Shown piece by piece: positions 26,240-38,900 of a stretch of 64,000 nucleotides of DNA. The stretch comes from Druceiella hillmani (taxonomy: Eukaryota > Arthropoda > Insecta > Lepidoptera > Hepialidae). Below the pieces are notes generated by a model. That model was given only the letters and a program-made list of their open reading frames with translations, ran no database searches and was not told the DNA's origin. The stretch spans positions 27,545,001 through 27,609,000 of the forward strand of contig JAYKKI010000005.1 in NCBI GenBank assembly GCA_039881145.1, read 5' to 3'. The position numbers were made by a program, and so were the translations under genes. Position 1 is the stretch's first letter. Every line of letters begins with the position of its first letter.

Positions 26240-26530
26240 TTGTAAAAGCATTACTCAGTCGCCGCGCGCGTTCGCCTTTCACTAATCTGACATGTTATTC
26301 GCGACGTAACGAGGAAACTTATTTAGCAGAAACTTTTTGTTTCGCCGCAAAGCCGGAATTGGTTTCAGCGCTCGAGATAAAAGTTTTATTGAATGCGGAA
26401 CACCCACGGGACTATTGTCGATATTCGATTATATCAATTCAATAATACAATTATATTTTTTTGCGATTACATTGGTATCGTCGTCCGTGACTTTATTCAC
26501 TTCGTTTCTTTTTTCATATTTCGTCCGATA
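26240..26530 (+). other. GC-richer island, possible cis-regulatory DNA
   Basis: The block starts CAGTCGCCGCGCGCGTTCGC and includes TTCGCCGCAAAGCCGG and CAGCGCTCGAG. No repeat or coding match is seen. Confidence 0.25.
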
Positions 26531-26584
26531 GCAAGTGTCTTACGTAATTGAGTTGATGAACAGCGCGTTTTAAAAGGCATTAAA

Positions 26585-26690
26585 TATGGTCACGGAAAAG
26601 TCTTTAGAAAATGCTGAACATTTTTTTTATAACGTCGTCACGGAAAAGTTTTTAGAAAATGTTTGACATTTTTTATAATGTTTAGTTTAC
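26585..26690 (+). repeat. Direct duplication, about 50 bp
   Basis: GTCACGGAAAAGTCTTTAGA and GTCACGGAAAAGTTTTTAGA (26588 and 26637) each continue with AAATG, GACATTTTTT-like and TATAA. Confidence 0.8.
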
Positions 26691-27208
26691 CTACATTTTT
26701 ATTTCTTCTTATACAAAAATGAAATGAAGCGATATTTTTGTAAATTTCGATCTAGCGTTCTCGGAGATTCTAATCTATTTTTTAAATCTCAATAAAAAAT
26801 TACTTTTTCCAAAATTTTTGTGTACCTCAACATCACAAATTCTCCATACGAAGCGAGAGGTTAAAAATGATGAGTAGAAATGACAATAGTGTTAATAAGT
26901 ATTATTAACAGATATTATAATCCAGTAGCAAAACAAATAATTTTTACGAATATAAAGACAATGCTACACGCATGCATTTTTTTTATAGTGATAAAATTCC
27001 TGGAGAGTAAATATAAAAAAGTAAGATCGCAGCATGATTTAAAAATGCACCAGTATCTTTAAACTTTAGGAATTATTAAGAATATTCTTTCACGTTTGAG
27101 TTCAGATAAAAGGTGAAGGGAAACCCTTTATGAATGAATATGGTCTAAGACAATTTGTGAAGCAGAACGTAAGGAATTGAGGTTGAAAATAAATTGTTTT
27201 TCTGCAAT

Positions 27209-27392
27209 TTAGCAATATTGAATATATTTAGCATTAATTTTGTAGAAATTCATTATTCACAATTAAATGAAACTACGTGATGCAGTATTATTTCTACTTT
27301 CTTTAAGTTATTTATCACGACCTAAGTTTCGTTATATGACAACATCTTCAGGTGGGTAATTAGCAAAGATTCTTTGCTAATCCACCTGAAGA
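27209..27392 (+). mobile_element. MITE family A, copy 1 (right arm missing)
   Basis: The copy begins TTAGCAATATTGAATATATT, continues CACAATTAAATGAAACTACG and the shared arm to CATCTTCAGGTGGG, then enters the central palindrome (TTAGCAAAGA / TCTTTGCTAA) and stops at CCACCTGAAG. The complementary outer arm seen in the other copies is absent. Confidence 0.75.
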
Positions 27393-28491
27393 ACAGAATT
27401 TTGACTAGAAACTGCAGAAGTGCCTTTATTAATATCTTACTAGAATAAAATATTTACTGAGGTTTGGTAGCCAGTACTCTATGTACTTGAAAAATACCCC
27501 TAGAGAGGGACAAAAATTATCAGAACTGCAGCTCATACCTTAAGCCTTGCGGGACAATGCAAACAGAAGAGTAAACTGAATCCTTAGTCAACGATATTGA
27601 GTTTTGAGCATTTGCAAATCGTTGTCTAGTAATTGCAAGATAGTCAGTACTTAGATTGGAACTATTGTACAATATAATTCCTTTAGTTCACACATGATTC
27701 CAGTTAGTTCATATTTTATTTCTTTCGATTAACGGAAAATCAAAAGTAACATTTAGCATTACTTTCGTGATTGTTACTGTTCCGTACTGTCTAACAGCAC
27801 TTATGAAATTAACACGATATCCATCCGTCTGATGTTGGAAGTCAGACGAGTTACCATTTTTCCTTTCTTTTCAACCCTACCGTTACTGGTTTTAAATAAA
27901 AGTTGAATGAATTTGAAATCTACAAACAAAACGTTCATTTATGTCTCAAAATTTTCATAAACCCAATGAACGCTGGTATTTTTAGTATCGTTACAATTTT
28001 ATACCAGTAGTTTAGCTGCTTTACGATTTATCTGCAAAAAAACCTAGGTGAAGAAGTTTTTCTAAGTCCTTCCTCATTTCAGCGTTATAAAAATTATGTC
28101 AAAAGTCCTTTGCAAAAAAACTATGTCAATAGGAAGCGTAAATAAGTTTTCTAGAATATCTTTGTCAATAAGATGAGGATATCAGTTTTCTCGAATATTT
28201 CGTAATCTATTGGATTTCATTTTGGTTATCATAAAATGTACTCATAATAATTCCATATCAAATTTACGTAGGATCAATATTTTTCAAGAGAGTTTAATAT
28301 GCTGGAACGCATTCATTTCCTTGCCATCATGGAGGTAGAATGGAAGGCGCGTTTTTTACGTAGTGTCCCCTGTAAGCATGATTCACGCATCATATAATTA
28401 TAATGACTTTTAACGGCTTCTTTTTCTTCACATAGTTCTTTGCCTTCTTTTTCTTCGTCAACATCATTTTCGTTATAATTACAATCTAAAA

Positions 28492-28810
28492 TGACATCTA
28501 TTCATAGCATAGAGTTTATCGCATCATCGTTTATTTCGGATGATCCCACTGTCATAATATCGCCAGCGATATTTAAGCAGAAATATCCACGACAAAAGTC
28601 GAATATTAAAGAATATGGTATTCTTATATTTCTCCACAAACGATTAAAATCGTAATACTTGGTACTATTGCAGAAAATAAAGTTCTTAGTTCATCTGATG
28701 AATTCAATAGTATTATATATGATCTAAGTCTTTTTCCAGTTATTATTCAGCATGATAATATAAGTAAACGTTGTTATGGAGCTGCTACTATGGATGAAAG
28801 TAACGATTGA
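28492..28810 (+). pseudogene. Unidentified open-frame relic
   Basis: A 54-codon frame beginning MTSIHSIEFIASSFISDDP and ending LHKRLKS overlaps, near 28647, a second frame reading IKIVILGTIAENKVLSSSDE and continuing to AATMDESND and a stop at 28810. Joined by one frameshift they would give about 105 residues. Composition looks protein-like but no family is recognised. A short tandem duplication follows directly. Confidence 0.2.
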
Positions 28811-28814
28811 TTCT

Positions 28815-28945
28815 TACGGTTGATTCTTATACATTTACAAAGATCAAGTATCTGTTACTACAGAATATCTATAATAAAATTAACGGTTGATTCTTATACA
28901 GTTACAAATATCAAGTATCTGTTACTACAGAATATCTATATAAAA
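28815..28945 (+). repeat. Direct duplication, 67 bp
   Basis: ACGGTTGATTCTTATACA-type starts lie at 28816 and 28883, and both copies run through TCAAGTATCTGTTACTACAG to AATATCTAT. Confidence 0.85.
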
Positions 28946-29336
28946 AAGTTCCTATTTTTGAAGATTCTAATATAGTCGGAATAATTGCGTCTGGTTAGAA
29001 ATTTTCTTGCTTGAATATTTCCAATGCCGAAGGTGAACCTGCTCTTTTTCGTTATCATTTTACAATCTTTATTTGTTGCAATGTTTATTGTATAATGTGC
29101 AAAAATAATATATGATCCTTAGAATCCTTGCACTCAACAATGCTCCAGTGATTATAAATTGTAATTTCAAAGATTCGTTTTCCAGGTTTTACAAAGTGGA
29201 TGTTCTGATAAGAAAGATTGCAACCTAAAAAAATCAAAGTCTCCAACGACAACTGTCGGTTTACTAATTGATACCTCCAGACTTGTTTCGATTATTAAAA
29301 CGTCAGCAACATTTTATGTTTGTTACTTGCAATATT

Positions 29337-29512
29337 AACAGGTATTACAGTGTCTACTTGTAACGTTAACAGGTATTAGAAAGTTTACTTGTAACATTAA
29401 CAGGTATTAGAAAGTTTACTTGTAACATTAACAGGTACTAGAAAGTTTACTTTTAACATTAACATATATTAGAAAATTTACTTTTAATGTTACAGGTATT
29501 ACTTGTAATATC
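29337..29512 (+). repeat. 31-bp minisatellite
   Basis: Five to six diverging copies of a 31-bp unit containing TTACTTGTAACATTAACAGG and TATTAGAAAG. The first three are nearly identical; the last two are degraded. Confidence 0.8.
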
Positions 29513-29519
29513 AATGAAT

Positions 29520-31000
29520 GAGTATTCAGGAAGAGTTTTATGTAAATTTTCTGATAGTAAAGAAATTTTCATTAAAATAAAAAAATTCATTGTGTCCAGC
29601 TATTTGCGGTAATTCTTTGAAGTGTGTTAGCAGGCTCTGAATTTCTTTTGACATAATGAAGGTATTCCATTGCTTTCATATTTTTACTGTCATATAAACA
29701 CCAAATAGTATATTGTAAACAATGCTGTAGGTATTTATACATTGAGTTTCGATACTTACAAATATTCATATGTTGATACTCGTATATAATTACTTGTATG
29801 TTGATACAGCATTTATAATCATGCTGTATCCACAAAAAACTAATAAACAAGTTCATAAAACTCGAGTTCATCAAAGCGATGTGACAACTAGAGTGACGAT
29901 AAACGAAATAGTCCAAGTACAGGTTAATGGAAATGACAAATAATATGAACGTCAAATCATGCATAGTGGATGACGTTTACCAGGAATGGGTGAGGTAAAA
30001 TATACGTGGTTAAGTAAAGGTTTGGAGGAAGAAAAGTGAGTTCGAAAGGACATAGTGAAAGAGCTAAACGAACAAATGGATTAAAAGGAGATATGTAGAA
30101 TTCTCATAGGTATAAAAGTGGTAAGGTGACGAGGGCGAGATAACATGGAAACCTGCTGGGGATGAAAGCACGCTAATGGAGAGATGGACTGGAGGCAAAT
30201 GTCCAGAACGTTTAAACCATAGTAGCAATGAGCAGAAGTGAGGAGGTAGAAGAATCAATGTAACAAGAAGTAGAAGAAATTATAGTATACCGTCAGATAT
30301 CCACAAGCGTAACTGCAGAAACAGATATAGACTAGTTGTAAACTGGAGAAAAAAAGAAATGCTGAAGGAATGGAATACTTCTATAATCATGTTAATTCAT
30401 AATAAGGAAAACAGAAGGATATAATCCAATATATAGATTTATCCCACCTATAACTTATATTTCATCATATATTATTTGTGCAAATAAAATAATTATTCCT
30501 TAAAAGTTTTAAGACTATTAAAAAACTATTCTTTTTAAAATATAATTGTCATTGTTTCTTAACTTTCCTTTTTATTTGCTGAGTTTTTATTATAGGTATT
30601 CAATCAGCTTTTTTATAAATCATTTTCATTATTATTGGATATAAAATGTTATATTCGTCGTTAATTATTTTCATCAAAACTGGTGAAGTACTCTTATATC
30701 GTGATCATACCATTGACATTATGATTACAAATCACTTAGTAACAATAAAGAAGTATTAACCGTATATGTCCGTATTTTAACTATACATATGTTTAACTTA
30801 TTAGATTGACAATTAATAAACTTGTCGTATCAGTTAATCAGTGTTAGCTTGTGTGGTACTTAAATGGAATATTTCCATTTCTTCCCCAAAGCATGGAGTT
30901 TTTTTTATAGTATCACTGTATTTCATAGTAGCTCTGCCAGAAGATGCAAATTTAACCTGGAATTAGTTTCAGTAGGGGTTTTAAATTTTTCTAGATTCAA
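29520..31000. other. No gene seen
   Basis: A 125-codon minus-strand frame (29587-29964) encodes a Tyr/Ile/His-rich product that I do not recognise. The part 29990-30300 is purine-rich on the plus strand. Both may be transposon debris. Confidence 0.4.
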
Positions 31001-31004
31001 TGTA

Positions 31005-31228
31005 GGAGGTCTCCCTGAGTGAGGATTAATGAAACAATCAAAATTTCCTTCTTTGAATCTCTAAAACCAGTGCTTTACTCTGTCATAGAATATAAGCTTC
31101 TATGTCTACGTTCTGTGCTTGAGCCATCATTGTGTGTATATTTTTTGATGCTTTTTTGGCCCTAAATGGAATCCTTGAAGCAATAGCCTTCTAAGTTTCC
31201 TTCCTGAAATTTTTATGATTTGTTTGCT
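31005..31228 (-). pseudogene. Mariner-like transposase remnant, N-terminal part (copy 2)
   Basis: The minus strand reads RKLRRLLLQGFHLGPKKHQKIY, here cited only as resembling the mariner start, and further on VKHWFxRFKEGNFDCF and NPHSGRP, the typical WF..F..G.F...SGRP signature. It is collinear with the copy at 7540-7742 but diverged. Several stops are present. Confidence 0.6.
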
Positions 31229-31229
31229 A

Positions 31230-34200
31230 TTTAATTGTCTTACTGAACAGAAGATCAAAAACCATGACACTTTAAATACCATACAAGAGATTTTTGTAAA
31301 GTTTCTATAAAAAGTAAATCTTAGAAAAAATAGCGCATTAATTAGCTACCAACCTAATATATTCTATTGGTTTGTCGTTATTATTATACTCTATAGGGAT
31401 TGGAAACCAGCATAATTTTTTTCTACTAGGATAAAATACATAGTCTAATTTATCTAATTGGATAATATAGACTTTAAAATGGTAGAATGGTATTATTGTA
31501 ATGAAGTTAAATAATATTTAAGGAAAAGGATAAAAATGTTAATTAAAACTATATCAAATATTCAAAAACATGAAACATTTTATTTTATAATAATATACAA
31601 ACAACACTTATTAATGACATAAAATTATGCTAAGATATAATTTAAATAAAAAATTACTTATCTAAGCCAAAATAATAATGGTGGATTAAAAATATTTTTC
31701 TTGTAACGTTTGGTTCTGATTGTACATTTTATAACATATTGTCAACATTACTGAAAAATTGTATATAAATTTTCAAAATAGCATACATTATTAGAAAATG
31801 CTAATTATCCATTATTTCATTGAAAGTAAAAATGGGTAAAATCATTATAACAGCACATATAATATGTGAGATATGAAACAGAAATTGCTGGCCGACGAAA
31901 TTATTCTTTTCAGAATAAAAAAAAACTATTGGTTACTAATGTTTTTAATTTTTTGTAACTATTATTAATATTCACATTGTCATATTTCCATTTACGTAGG
32001 TTCATTTAAAAAAAAATTTTTAAATTGTGTTTTATTTATATTTAATGGCAGACATGTCAATTATATTATGCAAACACCTATAATAACTTATTAATACAAT
32101 AATATCTACATTTCGACCTCAAAAAAAATAAATTAATAAGTTGCAGCTATGAATCATGTATTATACATTTTTAATTTATTCTAAAGCATCAATTAATATT
32201 TTGCGAACAAATTACTATATTTGGTGACATTTATTATATTATTTTACTAATAATAGTATAAATTTTATATTAAACTACAATATAGAAGTTTCATTCCATA
32301 CTCAAAATAACATTCTTTTAAAACTTCTTTCAATAATATCACAAACTGGATCTCAAACCATTTTTCTCAACATACTTATCAAATTAAACAAATTTATTTT
32401 ATATTTCTTTAATGACAATAACTTTTTATTATGTTTAAATACAAAATAGAAACTTACAGTGCATATTATTTATATTGACAAATTACTGGTAGACAAACCT
32501 AGGGTTTTATTGTTCATTTTGAAATATATTTCCATAATTTTTCTAGTTTATAAGCTATGTACATCAAATATCCCTTTATTTTAATGTTTTTATCAATTAC
32601 TATTTTAATAAACTAAACTATTTTATCGGGAAATAAATGTGTTATATTGTTTGACAATTTTTGTATGCTTGCTAGAAATTTTATTTTATATATTATATAT
32701 TGTGTCATTTTCTTGAATTTGTTACCATATCCATTAAATGCAAAAACTTCAATAATATTATTAAAGCTAACATTTAATTTAAAGCTTCATATAAATTTAT
32801 ATATACATACTTTTTATATTTTTCATTTTAGTCATTAATTTTATATTTATTGAAATCGATAATTTAAGCTATCACTGTTTTGAAGTTAAAATTACGATTG
32901 TTGAAATAGAATTGAAAACCAAACAGGAAGTTTTAGAAACTTAATTATATTATAGAGGATTTATTTACAACAGCTCCCTTTTAGATAGCATTTATGATAG
33001 TAACCTACATCATTATTTTTATTTTCATTGGGTACTTACTCAATGAAAGGTGTTCCGCCATTTAGCACCCCTATTGAGAGACTCAACTCATTGGACTTCC
33101 AATAAATCACCTCCTGAACTAATCCTATCTTACCTAGTTTCAGATTTGATAAACTGATTATGTAGCTTAATTTTTTCAATGATCTTTTTTTGTTAAACAA
33201 ACAATATTACATAGAATGTGATGCAAATACCAGGCAGTGTTTTCATATTTAATAAAAAAGATTTAATTGATTTTGCTAATAATATATTATAAATGTGTTA
33301 ATTTGCATGATATACATGATGAGATTTAAAAAAAAAGGAATCAAGTGGAAATAAGCTCTATGTCACAGAGATTACAGCTGGCTTTATAACATTTTTTCAT
33401 TTTAGTCGTACAACTCCGAATTAAAAAAAAATGCATCAGTAGTTTTACATAACCTATTAAAGGATTTTATTATAACAGTTTTGTATGTAAAACAGAGAGT
33501 ATTTATTTATACATAAGCAGTCCTTTTCATGCTTTTCTGTCATTTACGCCATTTGTGTAAATCTACAGAATTACTTGAGAGTGATTAAATTAAGAAAAAT
33601 GTTTATCATAAATACTTTAAAAACTAAACAACATAGATTTGTTGGTATATAATTAGTTTTATAATTATACTGTCGCTTCAGAATCACAGAGTCTCCAAGC
33701 TGATTAGCTAATGTTTTTCTAAATACATAATTTTAAATAATTTCTTCCTCATTTTGAAATATATATTAAAACCAGTTAGGTGCTGTTTTTAAAATGTGTA
33801 AAAATGAAAAACTTCAACTGTTTTTAATTAATTCTCTTATAGATACAAATAATGTATCTAATATTTACAATGTTAAATCCCCTATCTTGACAAGATATTA
33901 AGAGGATACGAAATTCTATAATGAAGATATGACAATGCAGTAAGAAGACATATAATGAACAGGAAATATATGGTATAACATCATTTTATTAATGACTTAA
34001 ACCTTTTGTACATTTGGTCAATTCTTTTTATTTTATTTTATTTTTAAGCAAATGTGATTCTACATTTTATAATTTTTAAAAGTTTCACTTTAAAATTTAT
34101 TTATATTTGTAGTATTTACCATAAAAAATGTAAATATGAGGAGGAAATACTTTTTTTTATTATTATAAGTAAATAGATTTTTATAACATCTCAAGGATAT

Positions 34201-34624
34201 GTCAATTCATAATCTATAGATTAATGAAATATATAAATAATGTAATAATGATGAATTTGTATATAGCATTATAAATTAGATTTTATAGTTACGCTTCCCA
34301 GATTGAAAAATTAAAATGCATAAAAAACTTGTTTGTTTCATATACAATGATGAAATTTTGCATTTCAATGTTTTTTTTAAATCCGAACACAGCTAAATGT
34401 CAGATAGTTACTCCTTGTGTTTCATAAAGAAGCTTTTAATGTATTACCTAAGTGTTCGATTTTTATGGAACCACTTATTCAAGATGACTTTTAAATTAAT
34501 GTCATAATAAATATCTTGAAGTATTTTCTTCGGTCTTTAATTTTCTTGTGTAGAGGAAAGACTCATTAGTTTTTTGTAATTAAACACTCATATGGTTATA
34601 TCAAAAGTATGTTAAATGTGTAAA

Positions 34625-34698
<74 letters not shown>

Positions 34699-35699
34699 TC
34701 ATTACACAATATTTTAATTTACATAACTTTTAATTACAAGATGAAAGTGTATCCATGAGAAATGTTCATTACAAATTACCATTAAAATTAAAGAACTTAT
34801 TCTTGTAAATATATCTAGAGAATTTATAATTTAATCAGACATAATTTGTAGCGGACATATTTTAATTTTTATTTAATTCATAATTAATCAATATTACACA
34901 TATTATTGTCCAACACATAAATATTATCATTTTGTTGCAATATTAATTTTATATACGCCAAATATTTTAATATTGGTCCAGCCAATGTTACCATTCGGAT
35001 TTTTTGGATATTATATCAGTTTTCGTGATTGGATTTGGACCAGAGACAATAGAATATTATTTTTCATTTAAATGTTTTTAGACAATGATGATATTGTGAA
35101 TTATATTTTTTTATTGTATATTAATAATATTAGAAGTATGTTTCAATTTAAATATATTATTGGGTAAAAAAATTATAATGTTTACCAGTGGACAATACTA
35201 AGTGACTTTAGACGTACAAAATTAATAATTCATCATTCAATTCACTGCGTTAGATAGTAATCAAATACTGACATATAAAAAATGGATAAGGACAATGAAA
35301 AAACTAAAAAAATTGTGATAAAGTTAAAACACAATGACACAAAATTTTAAGACTTCAATATTTTTGAATAGAGAAATAATTGTAAATGTAAATATGTTTT
35401 TCCACTAACAAATTAACTTATTTATTCTAATGTTTTTAGGAGATAATATCTCCAGAAAGTACCTTTCCAGATTTAAAGTTCAAAGTACGCTTTCAATTCC
35501 CATGTTAAAGATTTAAGAACAACATACTGATAATGCTTTTCACCTTAATTCATAATGTCCTTTGTCGATTACCACATGAATCATAATAGTTATGAAATAC
35601 ATATTCACAATTATGAATCATTAAAAACTATTAAAAAATGTACAGTACGTCCTTTTATATAAAAACACCCCTGTTTCTTAACCACGTTCATAACAAATT
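31230..35699 (-). other. Very AT-rich stretch without recognisable repeats; possible long 3' UTR of the GTPase
   Basis: This 4.5-kb stretch directly follows the GTPase stop codon in the direction of transcription. It has almost no GC-rich patches and I recognise no transposon, whereas such debris is dense on either side. Many poly(A)-signal-like TTTATT sites (AATAAA on the minus strand) occur, for example near 31580, 35109 and 35420, but in DNA this AT-rich they carry little weight. It could equally be plain AT-rich intergenic DNA. A TA microsatellite sits at 34624-34696. Confidence 0.25.
34624..34696. repeat. (TA)n microsatellite
   Basis: TA run with one TG interruption and a short ACACAC end, inside the AT-rich stretch after the GTPase stop. 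Confidence 0.95.
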
Positions 35700-35837
35700 T
35701 CATATGCATTGTTGCCACTCTATATCCGATGTCGGAATGGGGATGTGACATGTATGAAATTGGTAAATAAGGGAGAGACACTCCATTCTATAGATCAAAA
35801 TATTCCAGGTAGGGAAGTGATTCAGACGTCGTTGGAT

Positions 35838-35863
35838 GGCGGCCACCGAGAGGGGTGGCCGGC
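35838..35863 (-). promoter_or_regulatory. GC-rich stem-loop just after the GTPase stop codon
   Basis: CGGCCACC (35840-35847) and GGTGGCCG (35854-35861) form a perfect 8-bp stem with a 6-nt loop, starting 8 nt after the TGA in the mRNA. The surrounding 3' flank at 35700-35870 is also GC-richer than its neighbourhood, as expected for a proximal 3' UTR. The hairpin is seen directly; a role in mRNA fate or stop-codon context is a guess. Confidence 0.4.
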
Positions 35864-35869
35864 CAGAGA

Positions 35870-35950
35870 TCACATGACGCAGCAACTCTTAGCGCGCCCC
35901 TTTAGCTCAGCTTTCAGGTCGCGCTTGCTCTTGCTTCTGCCCACTTCCTT
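35870..35950 (-). CDS. Rnd-like GTPase last exon: basic tail, CaaX box CCVM, stop
   Basis: After a TTTCAG acceptor the minus strand reads 26 codons, KEVGRSKSKRDLKAELK then GRAKSCCVM, and TGA. A Lys/Arg-rich stretch followed by C-a-a-Met is the membrane-targeting signal of Rho proteins; Met at the last position predicts farnesylation. Vertebrate Rnd proteins end in the same style (KAKSC.xM). A second Cys directly before the prenylated Cys, or within the box depending on alignment, might be palmitoylated. The phase matches the 40041 donor exactly, which supports this assignment although the exon is too short to show up as a long open frame. Confidence 0.85.
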   Translation of the reverse strand, partial: KEVGRSKSKRDLKAELKGRAKSCCVM

Positions 35951-38900
35951 CTGAAATGAATGTTGATCTTGAGAATAATTCTAACAATTTAGCGTGGTTA
36001 GTAAAAAGAAAGAAATAATGAAGCGAAAAAAGAAACTGGTAAAAATCTTTAAAATAGAAACTTCTTTATTATAACAATTTTGAAATTAACTTTTAATTTA
36101 AAATTGATTAAAAATGAGTTGTTTCATTTTATTCAACTAACTAATGAAAAGTACAACTAAATGAAAGTAAGTCAAGTAAATCACATCATTTAAAAAAATC
36201 AAAATATAGATTAGATCGTATTGTTTGCCACTTAACACATTACTATTTTTAACATGGCTAGTGTCCTTGGCCACTTTAGTAGTTATATATAATTTCTACA
36301 ATTTAATTCCATGATAACTCTAATACAAAACATTCAAAATTTAAAATTTTGGAGAAGCATGTCCATAGATGTCAAAGGTTATGACAACAAATACTATTTT
36401 GTATTGGGTAAGCAAGTTTTTAACCTTGAAAACACAGATTTATATAAACAAAATAGTAACAAATTGTTAATAATAAAATAATCTTATATTATTTTTATTA
36501 TTTAAATAAATTCTTTAATAAAAGTAACAAATTAATCACATAAAAAAGTAACTTCATGTACTGACAAATTTCTGCACCAATATGCTAAGTGTGTAGGTCG
36601 ATCACATTAAATTTGAGTTTTTATACGAATGAAGCCAAAAATAAAACATAATTAAAGAAATCAGTTAGAAATAACTATTTTCATATAATATGCCACTCTA
36701 TGAATCTCCAATGCTACAGCCCAATGAGGGCCTAGACCTTGTAGACGACAAGTCGTCCCCAGTAGTTTCTAAACTCCGTCTTACGTTTCCAGCTTCGTAC
36801 TCTCCGCTTCCTTAGGTCTGCTTCTAAATTATAAACTAGAGTTCCTATGGAATGATTACCTTGTCGTTTTCATCAAGACTCGCTTGGAACCCATCTAATG
36901 AGTATCTCTGGGTAACCTTAACCATTGTACTTTGATGTTCAATATTCCTATTGTTGGCCCCCTGAACAGAGCAATTTGTAAATTTTCTTGAGAATTTTTT
37001 TCTCCCGTTTATTCGTTTTTTTTCTTTTCTTTTTTAATGTTGTTTTTTTTTTCTTTTGGTTAGTCTTAAACCTACTTTAGACAACAAAATTTTACAACGG
37101 TCATGTATATCAACTATTTAAATTTTTTTATAACAAGGGGTGATTTAGGAGTTTCTGAAACTTTAGTAATATTTATTGCCATTAGTAATATATTCAATAT
37201 AGTTTTGTTCATGTATATATTTTTTTCTCCGATTCTCTGAAATGTAGTAGCCATTCATTCCCAGCAAGGCATTATCATCAAAAAACGCCAGATTTTGCAT
37301 AGTTCTGTTAAATTTGCTCTTTTTAGAATTGATAGGTAGTTTTCTAGTGATAGCTTCGAAGATAATTTTGAACAATATATTTGATAACGCATCAAAATGC
37401 TTCAAATTTTGTCTAACTTTAAAATATTGGCATAGTAGTTCCGATTTAATTTTGCTGCGGGTCCCCTCAACCTTTATCACACCAAGTTCACCAATTCAAC
37501 AGGAATTCTCATAGCCAACATCGCCACAAACAGTTTGTATTTATACATAATATCATACAGTTTTAAAGCCCATGTGAAGCTGTCACATTGAACTCGTAGT
37601 ATTTTTCCTTTATCATCATGATGATTTCCTTTATCATCATCTATTTTGTCCACTGTAGTTTTTTCCATTCTAAACTCTATTTTCTTTAAAACCATCTTTA
37701 TATAGACCAAAATTATATAGATTAAAAAACTATAGACCAAAGAACAAAGGTCCTACAGTGAAAATGTAATTCGGCTTTGAACCTTTATTTATATTTCTCA
37801 TAATCTGAAAGTGGATATAATAACATAGGATGAAATTTCTTAGTTATTATAACGCCAATATATTATAATATTTTATAAGGATTCCGTGTATTCTAGCATG
37901 CTTGATGATGACAGAGTTCATTTCAGTTATGTTTCAAATAGTTCGTGATATATGGAAAATAAGCAAATTTTATTACATGAAAATGGATTTAAATCCAATT
38001 CAAGTATGGACTCTTTTACTTTATGAGATACCGTTTATCAACAATTATTGACATTAAAATGGAACTTCGAGTAACTGGTGCTTAGACGTGGGCTACATAC
38101 GACAATCACACGCGAAAGTAAGGCAAATAGGAATTTCAGGGCCCAAACCTGAACTGAATGCCAGTTACTGTGCTGCTAGCGGAATATGAAATGAGTCATT
38201 CATTAAAAATTATTTCCAAAGGGTTCTACGGTGAACGAAGAGATTCCCTGTTAGCAATTAGATCGACTACTAGCTAAAAACAAATAAAAATTAGAGGAGT
38301 TCGGATGGGGTCTGCTAATACCCATTCACCCGACATTACTCCATCTGATTGCCGATTATTTAGAGCTCTAAAGCAATTCTTTACAAAATAAAGAAATGGA
38401 TAGTATGGAAAACTATCAAAAAGTTTTTTTAACTTACACAAAATTACGCTATAACATATTGTTACTGCCTACAAGGTGGCTACAAGTGGCTACAAGTCGT
38501 ATGTAAATATGATACATTAGAGGTGAGGCGTATTTATTGTCACCGGTAAAAATACTCGATATTTCAGATCAAAATACGTACTTGGTACGCAAAATACAAA
38601 ATACTTGGTATCGTAAATACTTGTATGGCATGGTCGACAGGACGTTGGTACTATGGTTATTTTATAGTCGGGTTTCAGCTAATACCTCTCTTTGTCTAGA
38701 TAGCTATAGCTTTTTCACTCACGCATATCGTATTCAGGCTGTCTCGCTCTTTCATATTTAAAACGTGTATGAAATAAGGGACAAACTGAATATTTAAATA
38801 CTCGTAAGTCGTAATACTTTAAAATATGTAATACAAGTATGTTAAACATACTCGTATACTCGTTTTACTCATTACGTTAAGTAATGCTATACACTTCGCA

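Noticed and set aside
35709..35954. Plus-strand frame of 81 codons
   Set aside because: It is antisense to the last GTPase exon and its 3' flank.
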